A stretch of DNA of 64,000 nucleotides. Origin: Planctomycetaceae bacterium. GTDB lineage: Bacteria; Planctomycetota; Planctomycetia; Planctomycetales; Planctomycetaceae. Each line of letters opens with the position of its first letter. Within the stretch, counting starts at the first letter, position 1. The position numbers and the translations under genes were made by a program. Location of the stretch: the NCBI GenBank assembly GCA_024742875.1, contig JANSXP010000020.1, positions 1-64,000 on the forward strand, read 5' to 3'. The notes beneath the pieces are model-generated. The model was not told where the DNA came from, did no database searches, and saw nothing but the letters and a program-made list of their open reading frames with translations. This document shows, piece after piece, positions 10,390 to 19,222 of the stretch.

Positions 10390-11358
10390 TCAGCGACTGA
10401 CCACGTTTTGCGGTTCTCCATTCAAAAACGCCCTGATGTTTTCGCAGCACCCCAGCGTGAGGATGTCCAGCCCCTCGGGCGTCTGGTCGGCACTGTGCGG
10501 AGTGAGCACTGTATTGGGGCAGTTTGAAAGAGGATGGTTGGGCACCACGGGTTCCTGATCGTAAACGTCAATCCCCGCGCCAAACAGTTGCCCCTGATGC
10601 AGGGCCTTTACCAGTGCATCCGTGTCGACCACAGCCGCTCGCGCCGTGTTGATCAGGATGGTGCCAGGATTCATCAGCGCCAGTTGCGCGGCGCCAATCA
10701 GGTGCCGTGACTGCTCCGAAAGCCGCACATGCAGACTGATCACGCTGGAAGTTTGCAGCACTTGTTCCAGGCTGACGTATTCAAAACCAAGTTCTTCGGC
10801 CAGTTGCGGCTGCGGATGAAACGACCAGGCCACGACACGCATCCCCAGAGCGCGGCACAGACGAATCATTTGTCGTCCGATGTTGCCGGTGCCAATGACA
10901 CCCACCTGTTTGCCGATCAGTGACGTGCCCAAATCGTCGGGCCAGTGTCCGGACGCCACCTGTCGCGTCATGTCGGGAATCCGCCGCGCCACAGACAGCA
11001 TCAGAGCAAACGCGTGCTCGGCCACCACCGTGGCCGTACGACCGGGGATGTTCGAGACAACAATCCCGCGCTGCGAAGCAGCGTCCAGATCAATCGAATC
11101 GTAGCCGATGCCGCACACGGCGATCATCTTCAGTCGTGGCAGTCGAGCCAGCAGATTGCTGCCAACCTTCACAGCGCTGCGGGAGTTCAGCAGAATGTCG
11201 GCCGGCTGCAGACGCTCCAGCATTTCTTCCTCCGTCTGCGGGAGGTCACTGTGGAGACGGACATCGGCGATTTGTCGCAACTGCTCCAGATGAGCCGATC
11301 GTCCCACCATCGCCGGATAATCGGCAGGAATCACCACGACCGCTTTTTGCTCTGACAA
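10390..11358 (-). CDS. D-2-hydroxyacid dehydrogenase (NAD-dependent)
   Basis: The 322-residue protein has the SerA/PdxB-type fold: catalytic domain, then the Rossmann motif VGVIGTGNIGRQMIRLCRALGM, then the return of the catalytic domain. The characteristic MNPGTILINTARAAVVDTDAL block supplies the substrate-binding Arg, DVYDQEP the catalytic Glu/Asp region, and NTVLTPHSADQT the catalytic His. It reduces a 2-oxoacid or oxidises a D-2-hydroxyacid with NAD(P). Substrate (glycerate, phosphoglycerate, lactate or other) cannot be told. It lacks the ACT domain of long SerA forms. It is convergent with the preceding plus-strand gene. Confidence 0.92.
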   Translation of the reverse strand: MSEQKAVVVIPADYPAMVGRSAHLEQLRQIADVRLHSDLPQTEEEMLERLQPADILLNSRSAVKVGSNLLARLPRLKMIAVCGIGYDSIDLDAASQRGIVVSNIPGRTATVVAEHAFALMLSVARRIPDMTRQVASGHWPDDLGTSLIGKQVGVIGTGNIGRQMIRLCRALGMRVVAWSFHPQPQLAEELGFEYVSLEQVLQTSSVISLHVRLSEQSRHLIGAAQLALMNPGTILINTARAAVVDTDALVKALHQGQLFGAGIDVYDQEPVVPNHPLSNCPNTVLTPHSADQTPEGLDILTLGCCENIRAFLNGEPQNVVSR

Positions 11359-11382
11359 CTGCTGACACTCCTTGAGGGTTCA

Positions 11383-11637
11383 TCAGGTTTCAAATCGATC
11401 GAACCGAATGTTCAGGTGGAACAGCGACGCGGCCGACATCAGGCCGGACAGCACATACACAACCAGCCATGGTATCGACGCCTGACCGGGCTCAAAACAA
11501 GCCAGAAATCCAACGCCCGCGTAGACCATCACCCCCAGCAGAAACACGTTCGCCACGAGCCGGCCAAGCCCGGCTGCGGAAAGCCCAAGTCCTGCTCCTG
11601 CCAACAGTGCCGCCACAACAATCAGACTGAAATTCAT
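11383..11637 (-). CDS. Small membrane protein, 84 residues
   Basis: From ATG 11637 the product has three hydrophobic segments: about residues 3-22, 28-48 and 55-75 (IPWLVVYVLSGLMSAASLFHL). The frame is open up to 11814, but the extra N-terminal part is Arg/Ser rich and unlike a membrane leader, so the internal Met is preferred. I recognise no family. It ends 24 bases before the hydroxyacid dehydrogenase start on the same strand and may be co-transcribed with it. Confidence 0.65.
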   Translation of the reverse strand: MNFSLIVVAALLAGAGLGLSAAGLGRLVANVFLLGVMVYAGVGFLACFEPGQASIPWLVVYVLSGLMSAASLFHLNIRFDRFET

Positions 11638-11884
11638 GATCACCCTTTGCGAAACCGACCTCACGAGTGTGTGAGTCAGACGTTCAGCGAATGGTGTGCC
11701 AGAACTCCGACGGAAAGTCGAAAGGACTGGGGAAGCCGCCGGCAGCACTGGAGAAATCGCACGTTGACAGCATCCAGCAGCCAAAATCACGAGGCGAAGA
11801 CGCCTGACGATCACGGCAAAAGACGGCGAATGACGGGCCTGCGTGACGCCCCGGCCTTCTGATCAATCGGTTTGTCTGTGTGCC

Positions 11885-11904
11885 GACTGCAGCCGCCTGC
11901 AGTC
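11885..11904 (-). terminator. Possible stem-loop after the beta-sandwich gene
   Basis: GACTGCAG and CTGCAGTC form a perfect 8-bp stem with a CCGC loop, 29 bases past the stop of the minus-strand gene at 11933. No T run follows on the minus strand, so intrinsic termination is uncertain. Confidence 0.35.
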
Positions 11905-11932
11905 CCCGGACTGCAACTGAACAGACGTTTGT

Positions 11933-12595
11933 CTAACGGCCGTAGATACGTACATCATCAAAGTCATTCATGTCATCAAACGAACCCAGCCCAATGCGCC
12001 CCGCACCAAAAGTGGTGTCAGCAACTTCCATGTACGGCTTGCTCATGTCGTCAAAGTAAACGCGAATCCGCCCGTCTTTGGCCCGTCTGGTGATCCTGAC
12101 GTTGTGCCAGGTCGCGTTCTTCCATGGCGTGGGATTCTCGTTCTTTGTCAGCGCCAAACGCGGGGCATCATTCACGATCATAATTTGTCCGCTGTGCGGG
12201 TCGGGGCGTGCACCGGTATGGCAGTAATAAAAGTGGGTGGGATCCTGGTGGCAGAAAAAGATACAGCAGTCCCGATGATTGCCCGTATCTTTGGTACTCA
12301 TCACACGAAAGGTCATGACAAACTCAGACAGCTTCAGATCCTTCACCAGCGCGATGTTGTGAGGACTGCGAACCTTCGGCTGATAGTCACTCCTGCGTCT
12401 GTTCAGACCAAACACATGATTGCCATCGACCTCGCGATGTGTCCACGCGGCCGGATCGGTGACCTCCCAGCGATCTGTCCCGTGTTCAAAGTCCTCTTCG
12501 AAAACCAGAGGCAGGTCGGTGACCTGGTCATCAGCACAGACCGGCGACAGGCACAGCGAACCCAGCAGCAGGGCAGACAGCAGTTCACGCTTCAT
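11933..12595 (-). CDS. Secreted beta-sandwich (DUF1080/LamG-like) protein
   Basis: From ATG 12595 the product has 220 residues with a clear signal peptide (KRELLSALLLGSLCLSPVCA). The mature part has the jelly-roll pattern seen in planctomycete DUF1080/LamG-like proteins: an opening FEEDFEHGTDRWEVTDPAAW, central DCCIFFCHQDPTHFYYCHTG and closing GRIGLGSFDDMNDFDDVRIYG. Such domains often bind or act on glycans, but no catalytic residues are evident, so this may be a binding module alone. A GTG at 12610 would add five residues; the ATG is followed by a better signal peptide. Confidence 0.8.
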   Translation of the reverse strand: MKRELLSALLLGSLCLSPVCADDQVTDLPLVFEEDFEHGTDRWEVTDPAAWTHREVDGNHVFGLNRRRSDYQPKVRSPHNIALVKDLKLSEFVMTFRVMSTKDTGNHRDCCIFFCHQDPTHFYYCHTGARPDPHSGQIMIVNDAPRLALTKNENPTPWKNATWHNVRITRRAKDGRIRVYFDDMSKPYMEVADTTFGAGRIGLGSFDDMNDFDDVRIYGR

Positions 12596-12746
12596 AACAC
12601 AACTTCTCACAGGTTAGCGGTCAGCAGGGAGCGGGATGCGGTCCCGCGCCGCGGCGGTGTCGGCGCACAAAAACAGCGGCAAAGATGACTTCGCCGCCCG
12701 ATTCCATTCAGTGATCCCGATGCGCGATCGGTGATTGGGTGGTATC

Positions 12747-13025
12747 CTAGTACCGACCGCCACCACCACCGCCACGTCTTGGTTCACGTGGACGAGCTTC
12801 ATTCACAACAATTTGCCGACCATCCAGATCCGATCCATTCAGGGCGTCGATTGCTTCGTCTGCTCCAGATTCCATTTCGACGAAACCAAAACCTCGTGAG
12901 CGTCCAGTTTCCCGGTCGGAGATGACTTTTGCAGAAGTCACCGTTCCGAACTGACTGAAGGCCTGCTCAAGACCCTCAGACGTGGTCGCCCACGCAAGGC
13001 TACCGACAAAAATGTTCTTACTCAT
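12747..13025 (-). CDS. RRM-type RNA-binding protein, glycine-rich tail
   Basis: The 92-residue protein is a single RNA recognition motif with RNP2 (IFVGSL, residues 4-9) and RNP1 (RGFGFVEM, about 43-50), followed by the short tail EPRRGGGGGGRY. Bacterial proteins of this type (cyanobacterial Rbp family and planctomycete relatives) bind single-stranded RNA and are often cold-induced. GTG 13028 directly precedes the chosen ATG 13025. The leader upstream is long and AU-rich compared with its surroundings, which would suit post-transcriptional control; that is inference. Confidence 0.93.
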   Translation of the reverse strand: MSKNIFVGSLAWATTSEGLEQAFSQFGTVTSAKVISDRETGRSRGFGFVEMESGADEAIDALNGSDLDGRQIVVNEARPREPRRGGGGGGRY

Positions 13026-13502
13026 CACTTACCCCGAGCATGACAGCTCAAAAAACACAGAAACACAACAGCCAACTTCGGCCGCAGTACCATTTCACCT
13101 CTGACACAACCAGTCGAAAATTCGACTATGCCAGAAAGCTGCCCAAAGCCCCGTTTGAATAGTCTTTGTCACCGGTGAGTTACCATTGCAGGACAACAAA
13201 GACAAACCGAAGTAATCAAGAACAAATGAGTCAGTCGGTCCGCTATTCGATCTGGGAACCCCAAAAGAGCTCGCCTATTCCTAAATCTACGAATTCCATT
13301 TCAAATTCGCAACACGCAACCGACACATAGTTTGGCACTCGCGAAATCTCGTCAATTTGTTACGGAGCGTCCGGAAGGCTCGCGGGACACACTTTTGCGC
13401 GCCGGCGACACGATGTGGCGCGGCATGCGACACGCCACAGAGGCGACTGCTTCGCCACACGGACCTTCGTTTGTATCACAGCGCATCAGGCAGCCGGTCA
13501 TC
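13026..13502. other. Divergent intergenic region with nested inverted repeats
   Basis: This 477-base stretch separates the RRM gene (minus) from the nitroreductase (plus) and is AT-rich for the window. GTCTTTGT (13162-13169) and ACAAAGAC (13196-13203) form an 8-bp inverted repeat, and the perfect palindrome TCACCGGTGA (13169-13178) sits at the left arm. They could be an operator or part of the RRM leader. An open frame extends upstream of the nitroreductase start from 13332 but looks non-coding. Confidence 0.45.
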
Positions 13503-14126
13503 ATGACACACCCACACTTTCCATCAGCGACAGCCATTGAGACACTCAATAAGGTCATTCGCACGCGCCGATCCATCAAGCCTGCCGAATTTTCGGCGGA
13601 GCCGGTTTCCGACGATGTGATCAATGAAATGCTTGAGAATGCCAACTGGGCCCCCACTCATGGCATGACTGAGCCGTGGCGATTCTTCGTCATCAGCGGG
13701 AATGCCCGAATACAATTCGGCGAATATCTGAGTCGTCTGTACCTGGAAATCACTCCCGCTGAACAGGTGAAGCCAGCCAAGGCAGGGAAGCTGAAGAACA
13801 ACGCTGAAGCCTCTTCCCACATGATTGTCATCGCCATGAAACGACAGCCGTCCGGCAGGATTCCAGAGATTGAAGAGGTCGAAGCGGTCGCCTGCGCAGT
13901 TCAGAATCTGCATCTGACAGCCACCGCCCACGGAGTCGGAGGATACTGGTCATCGGGCAAAGCAATCTGCAATGACCGACTTCGCGACGATCTGGGCCTG
14001 TCAAAAGAGGACAAGGTGCTTGGGCTCTTTTATGTGGGCATGCCAGCCGGCGACTGGCCAGATGGCACACGCACGGCGATGGCCGACAAAGTCACGCACC
14101 TGACCGAGCGTTTCGAAGTCACCTAA
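13503..14126 (+). CDS. Nitroreductase family protein (FMN-dependent)
   Basis: From ATG 13503 the product has 207 residues, the usual size. It starts with the FMN-phosphate binding block VIRTRRSIKPAEF, followed by the ANWAPTHGMTEPWRFFVISG motif (Asn/Pro/Trp contacts). GVGGYWSSGKAICNDRLRDDLGLSKEDKVLGLFYVGMPA is the family C-terminal core. It resembles the YdjA/TdcD-type short nitroreductases. Substrate unknown; such enzymes reduce nitro groups or quinones with NAD(P)H. The frame is open back to 13332, but the added 57 residues are not family-like. Confidence 0.92.
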   Translation: MTHPHFPSATAIETLNKVIRTRRSIKPAEFSAEPVSDDVINEMLENANWAPTHGMTEPWRFFVISGNARIQFGEYLSRLYLEITPAEQVKPAKAGKLKNNAEASSHMIVIAMKRQPSGRIPEIEEVEAVACAVQNLHLTATAHGVGGYWSSGKAICNDRLRDDLGLSKEDKVLGLFYVGMPAGDWPDGTRTAMADKVTHLTERFEVT

Positions 14127-14138
14127 GGGGACTCACGG

Positions 14139-17100
14139 TCAACGAGCCTCACCATTGCTCTTCGCTTCCACCCGGGTGATGGAGATGTCGTCGATCAGAA
14201 CATCGCAGTCACCTTCCGCCACCACGAACAGCGTCATCGGTTTTGTCTGATGCGTGAGTCCGGCAAATTTTTCGCCCCGTAGTTTCACCCGGGGGCGTGG
14301 CGCTTGAAACTGGCCCTCAAAACACGTCCAGTCGAACGCACCCGCGGGAATTTCCATCAATGGCGTCAGATCTTCCTGCCCTTCACGTTCAACGGCCAGA
14401 TACACGGCCCCGGCATTCGTCTGCTTTGACTTCACCCAGAAACGAACCGTGTACGTTTCTTCTTCGACCACCGTAATCGTCTGACGCGTAACAGCACGAC
14501 TGCCGCTGTTGAAGCCACGCGCTCGCACATGCAGCGCGCCCTGGCCGGAGTGCGCTGCGCCTGTCTGCACGATGGCTTCGGACTCCCCATCACCTTCCAG
14601 CTGCCATGGCATGTAATCTGGATTGCTCCACTCGGGCGACAGCGGACGTTCGAACCCGCCGTTGTGAACGGGCACATCAAAGCAGGCGGCCGGTTGGAAG
14701 TTGGGGGCAATGGCGTCCGCTGAAATCGGAGGATTGGCCTCGATGGCCGCGATGACGGACGCCGCTCCCAGACGCTCGGCTTCAGCCAGAATGTCATCCA
14801 TGGTACAGGCAGGATGCAGACGTCTTGCCTGACTGATGCCCTGGGCGGCCGCCTCCGGATCCCCCGCACGAACCTGAATACCGCACAACATCAGCAGAAT
14901 GTCACTGGCATGATGATCGGTCCGCACGAGCGAAAACGCGCGTTCCAGCGACAGTCTGGCCGTCTCATCGTTCTGCTGCGACAAACACACCTGCCCGAGG
15001 CCAATGGCCGGACACTCCGCCGTCGGGTTGAGTCGAACGGCCTTTTCAAAACACGACCGGGCGAGCGGCCAGTCTTCGTCGTGCAGCGCGATCAGTCCGC
15101 GAATGGTCCACGCGTAATCAGGAACCTCTTCCGCTTCGCAAGCCTGTTCGGCGAAACGTCGCGCGGTGGCAAAATGGCCACGACTGACGTGCCCCCCCGC
15201 CAGCGCCGCGAGGACACACGACCGCTGATCGCCCTGCTCCACCATGGCCGTCAGACGCGGGATCATGCGGCCGGTGCCACGAATTTCCTCCATATCCACG
15301 AGACTGTCGAGTGAGTCCGCACGAAAGCGAAAGTTCAGCTGGACTGCCAGAGCGTAAGCCGCCATGGCATCCTCCACACGACCTACGGCCAGCAGCGCGT
15401 GCCCATGATGCCAGTGAATGAAGCCGCGGCGGTCCCCCCGCTTCAGACCTTCCTCGGCATACTTCACACAGCTTTCCAGCAGGTCAGCACGACGGCGATC
15501 AATGTCTGTTGTGTCGCCATCTTCCCCCCGCAGAATCTGACTTCTGGGCAGCACCTCGTATTCCAGCAGGCAGATCGTTGACAGATCCGAGTAGGCAAAT
15601 GGCAGATCCGGCTGCAGCGAAATACATCGCCCAAACGTCTGACGACACGTATCGAACTTCTGCCAGGCCTCCGGATCAAATCGTTCAGGATGAGCGGGAT
15701 CCGGTTCTGCGGCGGCCTGCGCGGCCAGATACTGGCTTTGAGCCAGCACCAGATGCACCCAGTATTCCTGGGGCCCCATCTCTGAGGCAATCGCCATCGT
15801 CTCCTGGGCGCTCATCAGGTCATCCTGCACATCTCGATAGCCCGAAAAGGGAAACACGGGGCTGGCCGCCCGAGTCACCGTGAGGATACCCAGTTCATAG
15901 GCATCGGCCGCATTGCGGGGAGGCTTCAGCTGCCAGGGACGCACCAGCACGGGCGCGTTGGTCAGGCGAAAGGCGGCCATGCCGCGATACCAGCGGAGGC
16001 ACTCCGCGTAGCGAAAGCGACTGGCCATGTCACAGATGCGCAACGTGGCCAGTCCCTCAGCGCGGCCGTCTTCACTGCGGTACAGGGCCATGCGTTCGTC
16101 AGCGTCTTCCGGAATGGGCTGGCCCTTCAGCGTTTTGGTGGCCGTCTGCTTCAGCAGCGTGCTGGCTAAAAGAGCAAGGCTGCGATAGACGTCATCCTGC
16201 AGCTGCTCCTGCTGCGCGATTCGCAGATCCTGTCCTGGCAGATGGTTCCACCATTCCGGATTGTCCCAAACGCCCAGCAGACCCAGTCCCCGCACGGTCG
16301 CCGAGACTTCATCCTGATCGAGTGCCAGATAGTTGGCCTCCTGCGCCTTGCGGGCCAGCATCCGATACTCACTGATTCGGCGAATCCGATCTGCCATCGC
16401 GATCAAACGCGCCCGCTCGTCGGCAAACGTTGATTCCGGCGCCAGGATTTTGATTTCCTTCTCCAGCATGGACGTTGCGGAATCAAATCGCCCGTTGTCC
16501 AGTTGTTCACGAACGATCTTCTCCGTCAGCTCGAGGCTGTCACTCAGCCGCGTCAGACGCACCTGGCGGTCCTGCTCGATTTGTGCTTCACGCTGTTCCC
16601 GGCTGTGTTGAATTTCGCTCCAGATCACGCCACCGGTGATTATCAGCACGCCCGCCACCGCAGACGCCACCGCCAGCGTTTGATTGCGTTTCACCCAGCG
16701 GATCATCCGCGTCGCCAGCGAATCACGATGCACAGAGACTGGCTCATCGGCCATCCAGCGCTCGATGTCGTCACTGAGTGCCCGTGGCGATTCGTACCGC
16801 TGCGCTGGCCGCACCGACATGGCCTTCAAACAAATGGCCTCCAGCCCTTTGGGGACCCCCGAGTTGAGCGCAGAGGGACGTGGGAACTCGCCGTGTTCCA
16901 CCCGATCGAGCACGCGCTGCAGCTGGTCTTCCCGCTGCGGCGGTTCATTCGTCAGAACCTGATAAAGGGTTGCGCCCAGCCCAAACACGTCGGTCAGGGG
17001 CCCCATTCGATCGAGCCGACCGGCCGCCTGCTCCGGGCTCATGTACTGTGGTGTCCCCACCGCACTGCCAAACTGAGTGGGCGCCGATCCGCTGCCGGTG

Positions 17101-18131
17101 TCTGACAGAATGCGCGACTCACCCACATCGCTGAGCCGTTCCTCTTCGACGCCCACCTGCTTGGCCAGCCCCCAGTCCACGACAAGCGTTTCCCCGTATC
17201 GCCCCAGCATAATGTTGGCCGGCTTCAGGTCGCGATGAATGACGCCGCGACTGTGGGCGTAATCAATTGTGTTGCAAACGTCGACAAATCGCCGCAACAA
17301 ACTGCGGAAGTCGACCGACTGAAAGTTGGCCGACTGAAAGTTGGCCGACTGAAAGTCGGCTGACTGAAAGTTGGCCGGCTGAGGTTTGGGCGACTGAAAA
17401 TCTCCCGACGCAGTGCTTTCGGATACTCGCTCTGCCTGCGTGCGCTCGGCTCCACCGGCAGCGCAGTGAAATGCAGCGGTGGCCTCTTCCAGACTGCTGC
17501 CTCGGATAAACCGCATCGCATAATAGATCTCACCATCTGCCCGTCGCCCCAGTGCGTACACGGGCACCACGCCGGGGTGCTCCAGCCGGCCCGTGATCTC
17601 CGCTTCCAGCTGAAAGCGGCTGCGGGCCTGTTCGTGGGACGCCCATTTCTCACGAATTCGTTTGAGTGCCACCTGGCGATTCAGCTGTCGGTCGCGGGCC
17701 AGCAATACCTCCCCCAGACCACCCCGCGCGTGCTCTTTGATGACTTCAAATCGCTGACCGTCATCAACGATCTCCAAAGAAGCGGACCGCGCCTTTTCCC
17801 AGCGAGCCATACTGGCTTTCAGCTGATCACTGTCCACACTGCCCAGAGCGCTGTTCAGCTTGCCAAAGAAACTGTCATCCATGCTCTCAGCGAGATCTGT
17901 GTCCGGCAGGCTTTCCACAGCGTCCACCAGGGCGTCCAGTTGTCCCCGCGCGTCCGCATTCAGGCCAGCGACCTCAGTCAGCATGTCCAGCAGTGACCTG
18001 CCGGTTCCCGCCGAGCCTTCGCTCGCCGTCCACAGCCTGACCGTCTCGGCCAGCTGATCCGCTGTGACAATTTCCTGTTCCACAGCGCGGGCGGCCAGCA
18101 GAAAATCACGATCGTCGACACGGCGTGTCAT
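14139..18131 (-). CDS. Receptor-type Ser/Thr protein kinase with TPR and carbohydrate-binding-like C terminus
   Basis: From ATG 18131 the product has 1330 residues. The kinase domain spans about 128-460: glycine loop GGLGEV (137-142), Lys157 in VALKRI, HRD at 299-301, DWG (for DFG) at 319-321 and GTPQYMSPEQ. A low-complexity insert of pentapeptide-like repeats sits at 222-274. A membrane segment (486-504) follows, then a long TPR-like region (about 560-1120), and a CBM4/9-like jelly roll at the C terminus (VHNGGFERPLSPEWSN ... DVLIDDISITRV). It is probably a membrane kinase whose outer part senses a glycan; the ligand is inferred. It is divergent from a sigma factor gene. A longer frame to 18848 would overlap that gene and is rejected. 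Confidence 0.9.
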   Translation of the reverse strand: MTRRVDDRDFLLAARAVEQEIVTADQLAETVRLWTASEGSAGTGRSLLDMLTEVAGLNADARGQLDALVDAVESLPDTDLAESMDDSFFGKLNSALGSVDSDQLKASMARWEKARSASLEIVDDGQRFEVIKEHARGGLGEVLLARDRQLNRQVALKRIREKWASHEQARSRFQLEAEITGRLEHPGVVPVYALGRRADGEIYYAMRFIRGSSLEEATAAFHCAAGGAERTQAERVSESTASGDFQSPKPQPANFQSADFQSANFQSANFQSVDFRSLLRRFVDVCNTIDYAHSRGVIHRDLKPANIMLGRYGETLVVDWGLAKQVGVEEERLSDVGESRILSDTGSGSAPTQFGSAVGTPQYMSPEQAAGRLDRMGPLTDVFGLGATLYQVLTNEPPQREDQLQRVLDRVEHGEFPRPSALNSGVPKGLEAICLKAMSVRPAQRYESPRALSDDIERWMADEPVSVHRDSLATRMIRWVKRNQTLAVASAVAGVLIITGGVIWSEIQHSREQREAQIEQDRQVRLTRLSDSLELTEKIVREQLDNGRFDSATSMLEKEIKILAPESTFADERARLIAMADRIRRISEYRMLARKAQEANYLALDQDEVSATVRGLGLLGVWDNPEWWNHLPGQDLRIAQQEQLQDDVYRSLALLASTLLKQTATKTLKGQPIPEDADERMALYRSEDGRAEGLATLRICDMASRFRYAECLRWYRGMAAFRLTNAPVLVRPWQLKPPRNAADAYELGILTVTRAASPVFPFSGYRDVQDDLMSAQETMAIASEMGPQEYWVHLVLAQSQYLAAQAAAEPDPAHPERFDPEAWQKFDTCRQTFGRCISLQPDLPFAYSDLSTICLLEYEVLPRSQILRGEDGDTTDIDRRRADLLESCVKYAEEGLKRGDRRGFIHWHHGHALLAVGRVEDAMAAYALAVQLNFRFRADSLDSLVDMEEIRGTGRMIPRLTAMVEQGDQRSCVLAALAGGHVSRGHFATARRFAEQACEAEEVPDYAWTIRGLIALHDEDWPLARSCFEKAVRLNPTAECPAIGLGQVCLSQQNDETARLSLERAFSLVRTDHHASDILLMLCGIQVRAGDPEAAAQGISQARRLHPACTMDDILAEAERLGAASVIAAIEANPPISADAIAPNFQPAACFDVPVHNGGFERPLSPEWSNPDYMPWQLEGDGESEAIVQTGAAHSGQGALHVRARGFNSGSRAVTRQTITVVEEETYTVRFWVKSKQTNAGAVYLAVEREGQEDLTPLMEIPAGAFDWTCFEGQFQAPRPRVKLRGEKFAGLTHQTKPMTLFVVAEGDCDVLIDDISITRVEAKSNGEAR
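17302..17402. repeat. 15-bp tandem repeat encoding xFQSx pentapeptides
   Basis: The 15-bp unit GACTGAAAGTTGGCC and close variants repeat about five times inside the kinase gene. On the minus strand they encode (A/V)(N/D)FQS pentapeptides at about residues 252-274. The array lies in the loop before the DFRSLLRRFVDVCNTIDYAHSRG helix, a part of the kinase fold that tolerates inserts. Confidence 0.9.
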
Positions 18132-18326
18132 AAAGCCCGGAGTCCCCTGGTCACAGAATCGGTTGCCTGTGGCCCGCTGCCCGAAGCCGCGAGCCCTGGC
18201 GGCAGCATACCGATTTTGGGGCAGTTGCAGAATTTGAATCCCTCGACAGTTCCCCATTCGCCCGTGAATCTCAATCATCAGTCGCCAGAACGCTTCCCAA
18301 CCGTCCTCCAGCCACCGATACACAGC

Positions 18327-19082
18327 ATGTCGCAGCCCGATGACAGCCCTTCCAGTCGCATCAGTCGCATCGAAACCATGTGGTCGATCGTCCGCACCGC
18401 TGCCGGTGATGATTCGGTTGATTCTCAGTCGGCACGCCAGCAAATGCTGGATCGCTACGGCGCGGCCGTGAAACGCTACCTGCTGGGGGCGACGAAGAAC
18501 GAAGACCTGGCGGATGACCTGTTTCAGGAATTCGCTGTCCGTTTTCTGACGGGCAAATATGACAGCGCCGATGCAGAGCGCGGCCGCTTTCGCAGTTTCC
18601 TGAAGACCATCCTGTTCCGGCTGGTGGCCGAGCACCATCGCCGAGCCGGACGCGACAAATCTGTCACGATGGGCAGCCTTATGCCGGATGCGGCCGATGA
18701 CTCCGCCGGCACCGTGGAGGACGGAGAGTTCAACCAGGTCTGGAGCGACGAGTTGCTGAAGAAAGCCTGGTCCGCGCTCGCCCGTCTGGAAGAAAGATCG
18801 GGACGGCCGCTGTTTACCGTGATGCAGGTCAAAGTCGAAAATCCGCAATTGAAGTCTCCGGACATTGCCAGACTGGTGAGTGAGAAAACGGGGCGGGAAC
18901 TGTCAACGGGCAACACGCGCGTCATTCTGCATCGGGCGCGGGAGCAGTTTGCCGAACTGCTGGTGGATGAAGTGCAGCAGTCGCTGGCTACCACAGACAC
19001 GGAACGCATCGCGGACGAACTGAGAGATCTGAATCTGTATGCCTACTGCAAACCGATTCTGGAGAAACGCGAAGATGGGTGA
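18327..19082 (+). CDS. Sigma-70 family (ECF-type) sigma factor
   Basis: From ATG 18327 the product has 251 residues. Region 2 is visible as LGATKNEDLADDLFQEFAVRFL (core-binding helix) and FRSFLKTILFRLVAEHHRR (-10 recognition). Region 4 is SPDIARLVSEKTGRELSTGNTRVILHRAREQFAELLVDEV. The linker is longer than usual. It diverges from the receptor kinase gene across a 195-bp region, an arrangement known in planctomycetes where the kinase is thought to control the sigma factor by phosphorylation. No anti-sigma gene is adjacent. A 37-residue upstream extension is open but not family-like. Confidence 0.88.
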   Translation: MSQPDDSPSSRISRIETMWSIVRTAAGDDSVDSQSARQQMLDRYGAAVKRYLLGATKNEDLADDLFQEFAVRFLTGKYDSADAERGRFRSFLKTILFRLVAEHHRRAGRDKSVTMGSLMPDAADDSAGTVEDGEFNQVWSDELLKKAWSALARLEERSGRPLFTVMQVKVENPQLKSPDIARLVSEKTGRELSTGNTRVILHRAREQFAELLVDEVQQSLATTDTERIADELRDLNLYAYCKPILEKREDG

Positions 19083-19101
19083 CCTCCCGTCATGGCAAAA
19101 A

Positions 19102-19129
19102 GCCGTCGGGACATCTCTGTCCCGACGGC
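19102..19129. terminator. Strong stem-loop between convergent genes
   Basis: GCCGTCGGGACA (19102-19113) pairs perfectly with TGTCCCGACGGC (19118-19129) around a TCTC loop. An A run flanks the left arm, giving a T run on the minus strand, and an outer CATGG/CCATG pairing extends the stem. It sits between the plus-strand sigma gene and the minus-strand IPT gene and can serve as a bidirectional terminator. Confidence 0.8.
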
Positions 19130-19222
19130 CATGACGGTGAAGTCAACTCAACCAACTCACATCCCGCATCACTTCACCGCCCTCCCGTGGGCATGCTGAT
19201 GCCAGTTGAATCCCGTCAACGG

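Noticed and set aside
11638-11932. Small genes in the gap upstream of the membrane protein
   Set aside because: The short frames here are Arg/Ser-rich, lack ribosome sites and overlap in several frames, which is typical of GC-rich non-coding DNA.
17302-17402. Quinolone-resistance-type pentapeptide repeat protein
   Set aside because: Only about five units are present, inside a kinase loop, too few for a pentapeptide helix.
18132-18848. N-terminal extension of the receptor kinase
   Set aside because: It would run through the divergent sigma factor gene and its sequence is not kinase-like.
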